Position numbers and translations under genes: made by a program. This document shows, one piece after another, positions 9,479 to 19,643 of a stretch of DNA of 64,000 nt. The DNA lies in the NCBI RefSeq assembly GCF_001580545.1, contig NZ_LRBG01000010.1, forward strand, positions 1-64,000, written 5' to 3'. The first letter of the stretch is position 1. Each line of letters begins with the position of its first letter. This DNA comes from Paraburkholderia monticola. Lineage in GTDB: Bacteria; Pseudomonadota; Gammaproteobacteria; Burkholderiales; Burkholderiaceae. Below the pieces are notes generated by a model. The model saw only the letters and a program-made list of their open reading frames with translations. It ran no database searches and had not been told where the DNA came from.

Positions 9479-9913
9479 ATGGAATTGAATAACCTGAAGC
9501 CGGCTGAAGGCGCGAAGCACGCGAAGCGTCGCGTTGGTCGCGGCATCGGTTCCGGCCTCGGCAAAACCGCTGGCCGTGGTCACAAGGGTCAGAAGTCGCG
9601 TTCGGGCGGCTTTCACAAGGTTGGCTTCGAAGGCGGTCAAATGCCGCTGCAGCGTCGCCTGCCGAAGCGTGGCTTCACCTCGCTGACGAAGGAATTCGTT
9701 GGGGAAGTGCGTCTCTCGGATATTGAGAAGCTGCCGGTCGACGAAATCGATCTGTTGGCACTCAAGCAAGCCGGCCTGGTCGGCGAGCTGATCCGTAGCG
9801 CCAAGATCATCGCAACGGGCGAGCTCAAGCGCAAGGTCGTTGTGAAGGGTCTGGGTGCGACGAAGGGCGCACGCGCTGCTATCGAAGCAGCCGGTGGCTC
9901 TTTTGCCGAGTAA
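9479..9913 (+). CDS. rplO: 50S ribosomal protein uL15
   Basis: Protein of 144 residues beginning [22 protein letters not shown], followed by the glycine- and arginine-rich region [21 protein letters not shown] late-assembling large-subunit protein. An in-frame TTG at 9473 follows AAGGAG with no spacer, so the ATG at 9479 is preferred. Confidence 0.97.
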   Translation: MELNNLKPAEGAKHAKRRVGRGIGSGLGKTAGRGHKGQKSRSGGFHKVGFEGGQMPLQRRLPKRGFTSLTKEFVGEVRLSDIEKLPVDEIDLLALKQAGLVGELIRSAKIIATGELKRKVVVKGLGATKGARAAIEAAGGSFAE

Positions 9914-9959
9914 CGCGCGAGTTATTTGCCGTCACTAGCATTTGCATCGGAGAAGGTAC

Positions 9960-11306
9960 TTGGCTAACAGCCCGAGTCTCGCAAAACCCGGTCGCAGCGC
10001 GGCGAAGTTTGGCGATCTGCGTCGGCGGGCAGTGTTTCTGCTGCTGGCGCTGGTCGTCTACCGAATCGGCGCGCATATTCCGGTGCCGGGTATCGACCCG
10101 GACCAGCTGGCGAAGTTGTTCCAAAGCCAGTCGGGCGGCATCCTTGGCATGTTTAACATGTTCTCGGGTGGCGCACTTTCGCGGTTCACGATTTTCGCGC
10201 TGGGGATCATGCCGTACATCTCGGCGTCGATCATCATGCAGTTGCTGGCAATTGTCTCGCCGCAGCTCGAAGCGCTGAAAAAGGAAGGGCAGGCAGGTCA
10301 ACGGAAGATTACGCAGTACACGCGGGTCTTCACGGTTGTCCTGGCGACGTTCCAGGCGTTCGGTATTGCCGTCGCGCTGGAAAATCAGCCGGGCCTTGTG
10401 ATCGATCCGGGGATGGTGTTCCGTTTGACGACGGTCGTGACGCTGGTGACCGGCACGATGTTCCTGATGTGGCTGGGTGAGCAGATCACGGAGCGCGGGC
10501 TTGGCAACGGTATCTCGATCATCATCTTCGGCGGTATTGCGGCGGGTTTCCCGAACGCAATCGGTGGTCTCTTTGAACTGGTGCGAACCGGCTCGATGAG
10601 CATCATCTCGGCGATTATCGTCGTCGCGCTGATTGCTGCTGTGACGTATCTGGTGGTGTTCATCGAACGCGGCCAGCGCAAGATTCTTGTGAACTACGCA
10701 AAGCGGCAGGTGGGCAACAAGATTTACGGCGGCCAGTCTTCGCATTTGCCGCTGAAGCTGAACATGTCGGGTGTGATTCCGCCGATCTTCGCGTCGTCGA
10801 TCATTCTCTTCCCGGCAACAATCCTGAACTGGTTCAGTTCGGGTTCGCGTACCAGCTGGTTCGCAGACACGTTGCACAACGTGGCCGAAGCCCTGAAGCC
10901 CGGTCAGCCCGTGTACGTGTTGCTGTACGCGTTGGCGATCGTCTTCTTCTGCTTCTTCTACACCGCACTGGTGTTTAACAGCAGGGAAACGGCCGACAAC
11001 CTGAAAAAGAGTGGCGCTTTCGTCCCTGGCATCCGCCCGGGCGATCAGACGGCGCGATATATCGACCGCATCCTCACGCGTCTGACGCTGGCCGGTGCGA
11101 TCTACATCGTGTTCGTTTGCCTGCTGCCCGAATTTCTGGTGCTGCGCTGGAACGTGCCGTTTTATTTTGGTGGAACGTCGCTGCTGATCATTGTCGTCGT
11201 CACAATGGATTTCATGGCGCAGGTGCAGTCGTACGTTATGTCGCAACAGTATGAATCGCTGCTGAAGAAAGCTAATTTCAAAGGCGGCGGCGTCCCGATG
11301 CGTTGA
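9960..11306 (+). CDS. secY: Protein translocase subunit SecY
   Basis: Protein of 448 residues with ten hydrophobic segments, the channel of the Sec translocon in the inner membrane. Visible landmarks are the plug-region stretch [18 protein letters not shown], the cytoplasmic loop [18 protein letters not shown] and VIERGQRK-like [17 protein letters not shown]. The start is a TTG at 9960, preceded by GGAGAAGG at 9949-9956 and giving [20 protein letters not shown]; an upstream TTG at 9942 lacks a ribosome site. Its place after rplO is standard for the spc operon. Confidence 0.97.
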   Translation: MANSPSLAKPGRSAAKFGDLRRRAVFLLLALVVYRIGAHIPVPGIDPDQLAKLFQSQSGGILGMFNMFSGGALSRFTIFALGIMPYISASIIMQLLAIVSPQLEALKKEGQAGQRKITQYTRVFTVVLATFQAFGIAVALENQPGLVIDPGMVFRLTTVVTLVTGTMFLMWLGEQITERGLGNGISIIIFGGIAAGFPNAIGGLFELVRTGSMSIISAIIVVALIAAVTYLVVFIERGQRKILVNYAKRQVGNKIYGGQSSHLPLKLNMSGVIPPIFASSIILFPATILNWFSSGSRTSWFADTLHNVAEALKPGQPVYVLLYALAIVFFCFFYTALVFNSRETADNLKKSGAFVPGIRPGDQTARYIDRILTRLTLAGAIYIVFVCLLPEFLVLRWNVPFYFGGTSLLIIVVVTMDFMAQVQSYVMSQQYESLLKKANFKGGGVPMR

Positions 11307-11314
11307 AAGGACTT

Positions 11315-11533
11315 ATGGCCAAAGACGATGTTATCCAGATGCAGGGGGAAGTAATTGAGAACCTGCCAAATGCTACCTTCAGGGTGAAGCTGGAAAACGG
11401 CCATGTCGTGTTGGGACACATATCCGGCAAGATGCGGATGCACTACATCCGGATTCTGCCGGGCGACAAGGTGACGGTTGAATTGACGCCTTACGATCTG
11501 TCGCGTGCGCGGATCGTGTTCCGGGCGAAGTGA
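11315..11533 (+). CDS. infA: Translation initiation factor IF-1
   Basis: Protein of 72 residues, [20 protein letters not shown], a single OB fold with the conserved [20 protein letters not shown]. It binds the ribosomal A site during initiation. GAAAGGA precedes the ATG at 11315; an earlier in-frame TTG at 11303 is inside the secY end and is not used. It lies between secY and rpmJ as in many betaproteobacteria. Confidence 0.97.
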   Translation: MAKDDVIQMQGEVIENLPNATFRVKLENGHVVLGHISGKMRMHYIRILPGDKVTVELTPYDLSRARIVFRAK

Positions 11534-11553
11534 TTTGAAAAAAGGGTAATATC

Positions 11554-11670
11554 ATGAAAGTGATGGCATCGGTTAAGCGCATTTGCCGCAATTGCAAGAT
11601 TATCAAGCGCAAAGGCGTTGTGCGCGTGATTTGCAGCTCTGATCCGCGCCACAAACAGCGTCAAGGCTGA
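11554..11670 (+). CDS. rpmJ: 50S ribosomal protein bL36, zinc-ribbon type
   Basis: Protein of 38 residues, [20 protein letters not shown], ending DPRHKQRQG. The zinc ligands C11, C14, C27 and H33 are all present, so this is the zinc-dependent form. bL36 stabilises the 23S core of the large subunit. AAAGGG lies about 7 bases before the ATG. It is 20 bases after infA and 41 before rpsM. Confidence 0.96.
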
Positions 11671-11711
11671 ACGCCGCGCTTTTGCTTGCGCTTTTTGTTT
11701 GAGGAAAAACA

Positions 11712-12077
11712 ATGGCTCGTATCGCAGGGGTTAACATCCCGAATCACCAGCACACCGAAATCGGCCTGACGGCTATCTATGGTGTCGGTCGCACGCGCTC
11801 GCGCGACATTTGCGTCGCTGCTGGTGTGGCATTTTCGAAGAAGGTCAAAGACCTGACTGACGCAGACCTCGAAAAGCTGCGTGAAGAAGTCGGCAAGTTC
11901 ATCGTTGAAGGCGATCTTCGCCGTGAAACGACGATGAACATCAAGCGCCTGATGGATCTCGGCTGCTATCGTGGCGTGCGGCATCGTAAGGGTCTTCCCC
12001 TGCGCGGCCAGCGTACGCGTACGAATGCCCGTACGCGCAAGGGTCCGCGTCGTGCAGCGCAATCGCTGAAGAAGTAA
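11712..12077 (+). CDS. rpsM: 30S ribosomal protein uS13
   Basis: Protein of 121 residues, [24 protein letters not shown], with the C-terminal basic tail [18 protein letters not shown]. It contacts P-site tRNA and bridges the subunits. In E. coli the message start of this gene is the S4 repressor target; no obvious pseudoknot can be claimed here by eye. Confidence 0.98.
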   Translation: MARIAGVNIPNHQHTEIGLTAIYGVGRTRSRDICVAAGVAFSKKVKDLTDADLEKLREEVGKFIVEGDLRRETTMNIKRLMDLGCYRGVRHRKGLPLRGQRTRTNARTRKGPRRAAQSLKK

Positions 12078-12105
12078 GCGGAACTGACAGTTACAGGAAA
12101 ACGTA

Positions 12106-12510
12106 ATGGCTAAGGCTTCGAACAACTCCGCGGCGCAACGCGTTCGCAAGAAGGTCAAGAAGAACGTCGCCGAGGGCGTGGTTCACGTTCACGCGTCGTT
12201 CAACAACACCATCATCACGATCACCGATCGTCAAGGCAACGCGCTTGCCTGGGCAACGTCGGGTGGTCAGGGCTTCAAGGGTTCGCGTAAGTCGACCCCG
12301 TTTGCAGCTCAGGTCGCAGCTGAATCGGCTGGCCGTGTGGCAATGGAATACGGCGTGAAGAACCTCGAAGTGCGGATCAAGGGCCCCGGTCCTGGCCGCG
12401 AATCGGCGGTGCGCGCGCTGCATGGTCTTGGCATCAAGATCACCGCGATCTCCGACGTGACGCCGGTCCCGCACAACGGCTGCCGTCCGCCGAAGCGTCG
12501 TCGTATCTAA
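12106..12510 (+). CDS. rpsK: 30S ribosomal protein uS11
   Basis: Protein of 134 residues with the family core [19 protein letters not shown] and the C-terminal [18 protein letters not shown]. It lies on the platform of the small subunit. ACAGGAAAACGT precedes the ATG. It is followed by a 145-base gap with a hairpin before rpsD. Confidence 0.98.
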   Translation: MAKASNNSAAQRVRKKVKKNVAEGVVHVHASFNNTIITITDRQGNALAWATSGGQGFKGSRKSTPFAAQVAAESAGRVAMEYGVKNLEVRIKGPGPGRESAVRALHGLGIKITAISDVTPVPHNGCRPPKRRRI

Positions 12511-12522
12511 GACGCTGGTTTT

Positions 12523-12561
12523 GCGAGCGCCTGTTGCCGCTTTGCGCGGCAGCGGGCTCGC
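12523..12561 (+). promoter_or_regulatory. Structured hairpin between rpsK and rpsD
   Basis: An outer stem GCGAGC (12523-12528) with GCTCGC (12556-12561) encloses an inner 6-bp stem TGCCGC (12535-12540) and GCGGCA (12546-12551) with loop TTTGC. There is no T run. It may act as a processing site, a pause, or a binding site for S4, the product of the next gene; none of these is shown by the sequence. Confidence 0.45.
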
Positions 12562-12655
12562 GCTCGTTATTGAATTGACTAAGTCCACCGTTCGACCCAA
12601 AGGGTTCGAACTAGCGCGAGCAGTAGCATTCGCGTGATATATCAAAGGAATCAAC

Positions 12656-13279
12656 GTGGCACGTTATATCGGCCCCAAGGCCAAGCTGTCCCGCCGTGAA
12701 GGCACTGATCTCTTCCTGAAGAGCGCCCGTCGCTCGCTCGCTGACAAGTGCAAGCTTGATAGCAAGCCCGGCCAGCACGGCCGTACCTCGGGCGCACGTA
12801 CGTCCGACTACGGCACGCAGCTGCGCGAGAAGCAAAAAGTGAAGCGCATCTACGGTGTCCTCGAGCGCCAGTTCCGCCGCTACTTCGCTGAAGCAGACCG
12901 ACTGAAGGGCAACACGGGTGAAAACCTGCTGCAACTGCTCGAGTCGCGTCTCGACAACGTCGTGTATCGCATGGGCTTCGGCTCGACGCGCGCTGAGGCA
13001 CGTCAGCTTGTGGGCCATAAGGCAATCACGGTGAACGGCGTCGTGACGAACATCCCGTCGATGCAAGTGAAGGCTGGCGATGTCGTCGCCGTGCGCGAGC
13101 AGAAGCGCAAGCAGGCTCGTATCGTCGAAGCCCTTTCGCTCGCTGAACAAGGCGGCATGCCGAGCTGGGTCGCTGTCGATGCGAAGAAGTTCGAAGGTAC
13201 TTTCAAGCAGAAGCCGGAGCGCAGCGACATCGCTGGCGACATCAACGAAAGCCTGATCGTCGAATTGTATTCGCGGTAA
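12656..13279 (+). CDS. rpsD: 30S ribosomal protein uS4
   Basis: Protein of 207 residues that starts at GTG 12656, preceded by AAAGGAATCAAC. The opening [19 protein letters not shown] and the S4 RNA-binding domain with [26 protein letters not shown] near residues 98-125 are clear. It starts 16S assembly from the 5' domain and is an autoregulator of the alpha operon in E. coli. Confidence 0.98.
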   Translation: MARYIGPKAKLSRREGTDLFLKSARRSLADKCKLDSKPGQHGRTSGARTSDYGTQLREKQKVKRIYGVLERQFRRYFAEADRLKGNTGENLLQLLESRLDNVVYRMGFGSTRAEARQLVGHKAITVNGVVTNIPSMQVKAGDVVAVREQKRKQARIVEALSLAEQGGMPSWVAVDAKKFEGTFKQKPERSDIAGDINESLIVELYSR

Positions 13280-13290
13280 TCGAATTGACG

Positions 13291-13343
13291 GCCGGGGCGC
13301 CCCGATTGCGTTGCGCAAGGGGGCGTCTCGGCTGTTTATTTTC
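13291..13343 (+). terminator. Strong hairpin with T-rich tail between rpsD and rpoA
   Basis: GCCGGGGCGCCCC (13291-13303) pairs with 13320-13332 over 13 bp with two G-U pairs, a 16-base loop, and the tail TGTTTATTTTC. It resembles an intrinsic terminator, but rpoA must be transcribed, so it is more likely a partial terminator, a processing site, or bypassed through antitermination or a promoter upstream of 13404. None of those is obvious by eye. Confidence 0.5.
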
Positions 13344-13403
13344 AGGTTGTTACCGGTCAGCCTTATCGGTGTAACGAGCCGAGGGTATTGAAAAGGAAAA
13401 CCT

Positions 13404-14381
13404 ATGCAAACCAGTTTGTTGAAGCCCAAGATCATCGCAGTTGAATCGCTTGGTGAAAGCCACGCGAAAGTGGTCATGGAACCGTTTGAACGCGGTTACG
13501 GCCACACCTTGGGTAACGCGCTTCGGCGTGTGCTGTTGTCGTCGATGGTGGGCTATGCGCCGACCGAAGTGACGATCGCAGGCGTCGTGCATGAGTATTC
13601 GACGCTCGACGGTGTGCAAGAGGATGTGGTCAACCTGTTGTTGAACCTGAAGGGTGTCGTCTTCAAGCTGCATAACCGTGACGAAGTGACGGTTACGCTG
13701 CGCAAGGAAGGCGAAGGCGTGGTCACCGCCGGGGATATCGAACTCGCACACGATTGCGAAGTCATCAACCCGGATCACGTGATTGCACACCTGTCGAAGG
13801 GCGGTAAGCTCGACGTGCAGATCAAGGTCGAGAAGGGCCGCGGCTATGTGCCGGGCAATGTTCGTCGTTACGGTGAAGAGTCGGCCAAGATCATCGGGCG
13901 TATCGTGCTTGACGCATCGTTCTCGCCGGTTCGTCGCGTCAGCTACGCAGTCGAAAGCGCTCGCGTCGAGCAGCGTACCGACCTCGACAAGCTCGTGATG
14001 AACATCGAAACCAACGGTGTGATTTCGCCGGAAGAAGCGATCCGTCAATCGGCTCGCATTCTGGTCGACCAGCTGTCGGTGTTCGCGGCTCTGGAAGGTA
14101 CCGAAGCAGCGGCGGAAGCGCCGTCGCGCGCACCGCAGATCGATCCGATCCTGCTGCGTCCGGTCGATGATCTCGAACTGACGGTTCGTTCCGCGAACTG
14201 CCTGAAGGCCGAGAACATCTACTATATCGGCGACCTGATCCAGCGCACGGAGAACGAGCTGCTCAAGACACCGAATCTGGGCCGCAAGTCGCTGAACGAG
14301 ATCAAGGAAGTTCTGGCGTCGCGTGGTCTGACGCTCGGCATGAAACTCGAAAACTGGCCGCCGGCTGGTCTCGACAAGTAA
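13404..14381 (+). CDS. rpoA: RNA polymerase alpha subunit
   Basis: Protein of 325 residues. The N-terminal dimerisation domain has [18 protein letters not shown] and the C-terminal domain, which contacts UP elements and activators, has [17 protein letters not shown] and [17 protein letters not shown]. Normal length. AAAAGGAAAACCT precedes the ATG. Upstream lies the hairpin at 13291 and downstream a near-ideal terminator before rplQ. Confidence 0.98.
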   Translation: MQTSLLKPKIIAVESLGESHAKVVMEPFERGYGHTLGNALRRVLLSSMVGYAPTEVTIAGVVHEYSTLDGVQEDVVNLLLNLKGVVFKLHNRDEVTVTLRKEGEGVVTAGDIELAHDCEVINPDHVIAHLSKGGKLDVQIKVEKGRGYVPGNVRRYGEESAKIIGRIVLDASFSPVRRVSYAVESARVEQRTDLDKLVMNIETNGVISPEEAIRQSARILVDQLSVFAALEGTEAAAEAPSRAPQIDPILLRPVDDLELTVRSANCLKAENIYYIGDLIQRTENELLKTPNLGRKSLNEIKEVLASRGLTLGMKLENWPPAGLDK

Positions 14382-14436
14382 GCCGAGAAGCCGTCCGGGT
14401 ATCACCCGCGAGTTGTACGGCTGTACTGTACTGGCT

Positions 14437-14478
14437 AAGACGCGGATTTTCCTTTAAAATCCGCGTCTTGTCTTTTTT
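14437..14478 (+). terminator. Intrinsic terminator between rpoA and rplQ
   Basis: AAGACGCGGATTTT (14437-14450), loop CCTTT, AAAATCCGCGTCTT (14456-14469): a perfect 14-bp stem, followed by GTCTTTTTT to 14478. By form this is one of the best terminators in the window, yet it stands between two genes normally co-transcribed. rplQ would then depend on read-through or a nearby promoter. Confidence 0.75.
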
Positions 14479-14572
14479 CACTACCGGCCCGTGCGCTCGG
14501 TGTTTGCCGTCAACGCGGAACAACGAGTGCGATAGAAGAGCTGGACCAAAACTTTGAACTGAAGGAATTAAC

Positions 14573-14965
14573 ATGCGTCACCGTCATGGTCTGCGGAAAC
14601 TGAACCGCACGAGCAGCCACCGTCTGGCAATGCTCCGTAACATGTCCAACTCGCTGATCGAGCACGAAGTCATCAAGACCACGCTGCCGAAGGCGAAGGA
14701 ACTCCGTAAAGTCGTCGAGCCGCTGATCACGCTCGGCAAGAAGCCGTCGCTGGCAAACCGCCGTCTGGCTTTCAATCGCCTGCGCGATCGTGACTCGGTC
14801 ACGAAGCTGTTCGAAGTGCTCGGCCCGCGCTACGCAACCCGTCCGGGCGGCTACCTGCGCGTGCTGAAGTTCGGCTTCCGCGTCGGCGACAATGCTCCGA
14901 TGGCACTGGTCGAACTGCTCGACCGTCCGGAAGTTGAAGAAACGGAAGTGCAAGAAGCTGAGTAA
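14573..14965 (+). CDS. rplQ: 50S ribosomal protein bL17
   Basis: Protein of 130 residues, [20 protein letters not shown], with the conserved [20 protein letters not shown] and a short acidic tail. bL17 is at the bottom of the large subunit near the tunnel exit. GAAGGAATTAAC precedes the start. It is the last gene of the superoperon and is closed by the terminator at 14982. Confidence 0.98.
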   Translation: MRHRHGLRKLNRTSSHRLAMLRNMSNSLIEHEVIKTTLPKAKELRKVVEPLITLGKKPSLANRRLAFNRLRDRDSVTKLFEVLGPRYATRPGGYLRVLKFGFRVGDNAPMALVELLDRPEVEETEVQEAE

Positions 14966-14981
14966 GCTTTTGAGCTTCAAC

Positions 14982-15011
14982 AAAAAGCCAGGCGCATTGC
15001 CTGGCTTTTTT
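14982..15011 (+). terminator. Intrinsic terminator after rplQ
   Basis: AAAAAGCCAGGC (14982-14993), loop GCATT, GCCTGGCTTTTT (14999-15010) and one more T. It ends the ribosomal superoperon. Confidence 0.9.
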
Positions 15012-15156
15012 GTTTCCGGCGGTGGATTTTTCACCTGTTCGGTAAAGGCGGCGTTTAGCGGCCAAATGCCGCAGCCGCACCGCGTGGCGCTCTGCGGGGC
15101 GACAGGGCCTGGTGATACGATATCGGGATCGAAATCCTGTGTCGCCGGAGCTTTGT

Positions 15157-15489
15157 GTGAGTGTGAACGTAATCTTGATGCTGACGACGGTGCCCGATGC
15201 TGTCGTCGCTCAACAACTCGCCGCTGACGCGCTCGCCGCGCGCCTTTGTGCGTGCGTCACGCAGCTAGGCAGCGTGCAGTCGAGCTATCACTGGCAGGGC
15301 GCGATCGAAACCGCGCGGGAAATCCAGCTGCTGTTCAAGACCAGTGCCGCTCGGGCCCTCGAACTCGAGCAGTACATTCAGGCTCACCATCCCTACGACA
15401 CGCCGGAAATCCTCTCATGGCAAGCGACGGCTTCCGCCGGCTATGGCCAGTGGATCACCGCTGAAACCCAACGCCCTCTTCATGTTTAA
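15157..15489 (+). CDS. cutA: Divalent-cation tolerance protein CutA
   Basis: Protein of 110 residues of the trimeric CutA1 family, small PII-like proteins linked to copper tolerance, with uncertain biochemical role. The core VILMLTTVPDAVVAQQLA, QSSYHWQGAIETAREIQLL and HHPYDTPEILSW are visible. The start is set at GTG 15157 because CGGAG (15146-15150) is six bases upstream; an open frame from 15112 has no family match. It overlaps dsbD by 8 bases, a pairing common in betaproteobacteria. Confidence 0.92.
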   Translation: MSVNVILMLTTVPDAVVAQQLAADALAARLCACVTQLGSVQSSYHWQGAIETAREIQLLFKTSAARALELEQYIQAHHPYDTPEILSWQATASAGYGQWITAETQRPLHV

Positions 15490-17362
15490 CGGTCTCGACC
15501 GACGCGCGCACGCTGCGCTGCGCACGGCAATCTTTCTTTTCTGTTGCGTGATCCTCGCGCAATTCGGTTCGCTCGCGCGCGCCGCGGACGACTTTCTCGA
15601 CCCGGCCGTCGCGTTCAGGTTCAGCGCGACCGAGCAGCCCGGTGAAGTCGTCGTAAGGTACAAGATCGCGGACGGCTACTACATGTACCGCGAGCGCTTC
15701 GCATTTGCGACCCGCAACGGCGGTGCGACGCTCGGCCAGCCGCAACTGCCCGGCGGCCACGTGAAGTTCGATCAGACGTTCAACAAGAATGTCGAGACGT
15801 ATCGCAACGAACTGACGATTCGGATTCCGGTCAAGCAGGCTGCCGGACCGTTCGATCTTGCGGTGACGTCGCAGGGCTGCGCCGATGCCGGCATCTGCTA
15901 TCCGCCGATGGAGCGCGTGTATCACGTCAGCGGTGAGGCGCTGCAGCCGGCGGGCACCGCGGCAGCGGGCCCAACCGCGCAACAACCCGCCCCAACCGAC
16001 GACGAGCCCTGGTACGAACGCGCGACCAGCGCCGACTACGCGCAGTCGCTGCTGCAGCGTGGCGGCTTCTTTGCGATCGTCGGGCTTTATTTCGTCGCGG
16101 GTGCAATTTTGAGCTTGCTGCCGTGCTCGTATCCGATGATCCCGATCCTGTCGGCGATCATCATCGGCGAGGGCGCCCGCGTGACGCGTGGGCGTGGTTT
16201 CGCGCTGTCACTCGCGTATGTAATCGGGATGGCGCTCGTGTACACGGTGCTGGGCGTCGCGGCGGCACTCGTCGGACAGAGTCTCGGTGCGTGGCTGCAA
16301 AATCCGTGGGTGCTCGGCGCGTTCGGTGGGTTTCTGACAATTTTCGCGCTCTTGCTGATCGCCGGCATGGATATCGAGCTTCCGGCGCGCTGGCGCGATC
16401 GGATGTCGAGCGCGTCAGCGCCACGTTCGGGCGGCAAATTTACTGCGGTCGCCGTGATGGGCGCGTTGTCGGCGCTGGTGGTCGGTGCATGCATGACCGC
16501 GCCACTCTTTGCGGTGCTCGCTTTCATCGCGCATACCGGCAATGCCGTGCTCGGCGGCGTGGCGCTGTTCTCGATGGGCATCGGCCTCGGCGTGCCGCTG
16601 CTTATCATCGGCCTCGGCGCGGGCACGCTATTGCCGCGCGCGGGCAAGTGGATGGACAGCGTCAAAGTGTTCTTCGGTGTCGTGCTGCTTGCCGCTGCGC
16701 TATGGATCGTCTGGCCGGTACTCGGCGGGGCCGCGTCGATGCTGTTGAGCGCCCTCTGGCTACTGATCGCCGCGGTCGCGCTCGGCCTGTTTTCCAGGTC
16801 GGTTGCAGGCGGCACGATATGGCGCCGGTTCGGCCGGGCGGCCGGTGTCGTGATGGCGGTCTGGGCGGCGGCGCTTCTAGTTGGCCTCGCGGCGGGATCG
16901 TCGGATCCACTGCGGCCGCTAGCCGTGCTGGCGGCGCGCGCCGGCAATCAGGCTGGCGTCGCGAATATTGGCTCCAGCGCGGCCGCAACGGGCTCGCAAA
17001 GTGATTTGACGTTCGCCCCGGTGCGCTCGTCGGATCAACTCGACCAGGCCGTCAAAACGGCCGCACAGCCCGCCATGCTAGATTTTTACGCGGACTGGTG
17101 TGTGAGCTGTAAGGAAATGGAGAAATTTACCTTTAGCGACCCGCGCGTTCAGGCGAAGCTGAAGCAGATGAATCTTCTGCGCGCCGACGTCACAGCGAAC
17201 AATACCGACGACCAGGCGTTGCTCAAGCGCTTCAACCTGTTCGGGCCGCCGGGAATTATTTTCTTCGATCAGGGTGGTAAAGAAGTGCTGCGGGTGGTCG
17301 GCTACGAATCAGCAGACAAGTTCCTGCGTACCTTGGATCGGGCGAGCTCGTCGGGGGTGTGA
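15482..17362 (+). CDS. dsbD: Thiol:disulfide interchange protein DsbD
   Basis: Protein of 626 residues that carries electrons from cytoplasmic thioredoxin to the periplasm, keeping DsbC and cytochrome c maturation factors reduced. A signal sequence ends near ARAADD. The N-terminal domain has QGCADAGICYPP, the membrane domain (about residues 195-450) has LLPCSYPMIP and LVVGACMTAPLFA with the two key cysteines, and the C-terminal thioredoxin domain has DWCVSCKEME with WCVSC at 539-543. The ATG at 15482 overlaps the end of cutA. It ends at a terminator shared with hemB. Confidence 0.95.
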   Translation: MFNGLDRRAHAALRTAIFLFCCVILAQFGSLARAADDFLDPAVAFRFSATEQPGEVVVRYKIADGYYMYRERFAFATRNGGATLGQPQLPGGHVKFDQTFNKNVETYRNELTIRIPVKQAAGPFDLAVTSQGCADAGICYPPMERVYHVSGEALQPAGTAAAGPTAQQPAPTDDEPWYERATSADYAQSLLQRGGFFAIVGLYFVAGAILSLLPCSYPMIPILSAIIIGEGARVTRGRGFALSLAYVIGMALVYTVLGVAAALVGQSLGAWLQNPWVLGAFGGFLTIFALLLIAGMDIELPARWRDRMSSASAPRSGGKFTAVAVMGALSALVVGACMTAPLFAVLAFIAHTGNAVLGGVALFSMGIGLGVPLLIIGLGAGTLLPRAGKWMDSVKVFFGVVLLAAALWIVWPVLGGAASMLLSALWLLIAAVALGLFSRSVAGGTIWRRFGRAAGVVMAVWAAALLVGLAAGSSDPLRPLAVLAARAGNQAGVANIGSSAAATGSQSDLTFAPVRSSDQLDQAVKTAAQPAMLDFYADWCVSCKEMEKFTFSDPRVQAKLKQMNLLRADVTANNTDDQALLKRFNLFGPPGIIFFDQGGKEVLRVVGYESADKFLRTLDRASSSGV

Positions 17363-17413
17363 TTGAACGACGCGGTATGCCACCAAAAAGCAGCGGGGAA
17401 AATAGTCAGTATT

Positions 17414-17454
17414 AAAAAACGGAGGGAACCCCCAAGGGTTCACCTCCGTTTTTT
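17414..17454. terminator. Bidirectional terminator between dsbD and hemB
   Basis: AAAAAACGGAGG (17414-17425) pairs with CCTCCGTTTTTT (17443-17454), with an inner stem GAACCC/GGGTTC and loop CCAA. The A run on one side and the T run on the other serve both convergent genes. Confidence 0.9.
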
Positions 17455-17488
17455 ATTTCAACAGATGCGCGCCAGATCGCGCGCCGGC

Positions 17489-18568
<1,080 letters not shown>

Positions 18569-18577
18569 TCATACCGA

Positions 18578-18685
18578 TCGAGCAAGGCGCCTTGCGCTGA
18601 CCTCCCCGCTTCTCCTCCCTGAGCGGGTGCCTGTCGTTTTTCGATTAGGCTGTTTGACCCGCCGTTCAAGCGGCGGGTTTTTTTA
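18578..18685 (+). ncRNA. Candidate trans-acting small RNA next to engB
   Basis: About 107 bases with no gene and three hairpins in a row. The first is the palindrome GCAAGGCGCCTTGC (18582-18595). The second has stem CCCGCT (18605-18610) with AGCGGG (18622-18627) and an exposed loop TCTCCTCCCTG, complementary to Shine-Dalgarno sequences. The third is an intrinsic terminator, ACCCGCCG (18657-18664) with CGGCGGGT (18671-18678) and seven T. A U-rich single strand (GTTTTTCG) lies between. TATCAT at 18567-18572 with GGAAACT at 18544-18550 could be the promoter. The terminator points away from hemB and serves no protein gene. Position and orientation relative to engB match Spot 42 in E. coli and ErsA in Pseudomonas; sequence homology is not claimed. 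Confidence 0.65.
18657..18684 (+). terminator. Intrinsic terminator of the candidate small RNA
   Basis: ACCCGCCG, loop TTCAAG, CGGCGGGT and a run of seven T from 18678. The T run is only on the plus strand, so it does not serve the minus-strand engB, and no plus-strand protein gene precedes it. Confidence 0.85.
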
Positions 18686-18760
18686 TGGGCGGCGGCAAAC
18701 GTGCTTTGACGCGGCTCTTACAGGCGATTCACGCGCTGCAGGAGCCGATACCGGTATGCA

Positions 18761-19423
18761 TCACGCGGCTGGCGGCGTTTCGCCTGTTTCGTCCGCTGAG
18801 GCCGGGATCAACCAGCTCTCGATCAGTTCGTGCGCCTCGTCGAGCCCCGTTCTCTTGAGTGCGGAAAATAGCTGCGCAGTCAGCTCGCCTCGATAGCCCG
18901 CGGCTCGATATTCGGCCAGACCCTTCTGCGCGGTACGCAACGCGTTCGTGCTTTCCTGGCGCGTCAATTTGTCGCATTTGGTGAGCAGCGTGTGGATTGG
19001 CTTACCGGTCGGCGCGAACCACTCGATCATGCGTCGATCGAGCTCCGTCAGCGGGCGGCGCGAATCCATCATCAGGATCATGCCGCGCAGTTGCGAGCGC
19101 GTTTGCAGATACGTGGACAGCAGCGCTTCCCAGTGCGCTTTCGCCGCGCCAGGCACTTCCGCATAGCCGTATCCCGGCAGGTCGACCAGATAGGCCGTCG
19201 GCTCATCTGCCTTGCCAACCGAGAAATAGTTGATGTGCTGCGTTCGGCCTGGCGTCTTACTCGCGAACGCAAGTCGCCTCTGATTGCAGAGCACATTGAT
19301 CGCCGTCGATTTGCCCGCGTTCGAGCGTCCCGCGAAAGCGATCTCGGGCTGCGCGTTGGCCGGCAGGTCACGCAGATGATTGACGGTGGTGAAAAAGCGG
19401 GATTCGTGGAGCAGGAAGGGCAT
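18761..19423 (-). CDS. engB: Ribosome biogenesis GTPase EngB (YsxC/YihA)
   Basis: Protein of 220 residues, a small GTPase needed for large-subunit assembly. G1 is [12 protein letters not shown] (about residues 32-43), G3 is [10 protein letters not shown], and G4 is TKCDKL. The upstream part [16 protein letters not shown] is typical. It is transcribed divergently from cytochrome c4 and faces the candidate small RNA with its 3' end. The last 15 residues are poorly conserved. Confidence 0.95.
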   Translation of the reverse strand: MPFLLHESRFFTTVNHLRDLPANAQPEIAFAGRSNAGKSTAINVLCNQRRLAFASKTPGRTQHINYFSVGKADEPTAYLVDLPGYGYAEVPGAAKAHWEALLSTYLQTRSQLRGMILMMDSRRPLTELDRRMIEWFAPTGKPIHTLLTKCDKLTRQESTNALRTAQKGLAEYRAAGYRGELTAQLFSALKRTGLDEAHELIESWLIPASADETGETPPAA

Positions 19424-19643
19424 GGTGGAAGCCAGATTGGAGAAGCCGCGGAGCCCGCGGCGGGAACGGGGTCAAGCCCGACTGGCGTCTAAGCGATTAG
19501 CGAGTTATTGTACAATACGACGGTTTACTGAATACCTGAGGGGGCCGCCCCACGTGCCTTGGGGGCTCCTGGCGGTCACTCGGTCGCCGTCGTCGTACTT
19601 TGCAGAACCTCTAAAATCCCACAAGACGAGACAGGGTGTGCGA

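Noticed and set aside
9879..11246. Minus-strand open frame of 455 codons opposite secY
   Set aside because: Shadow frame with low-complexity Arg/His/Gln composition; secY is unambiguous.
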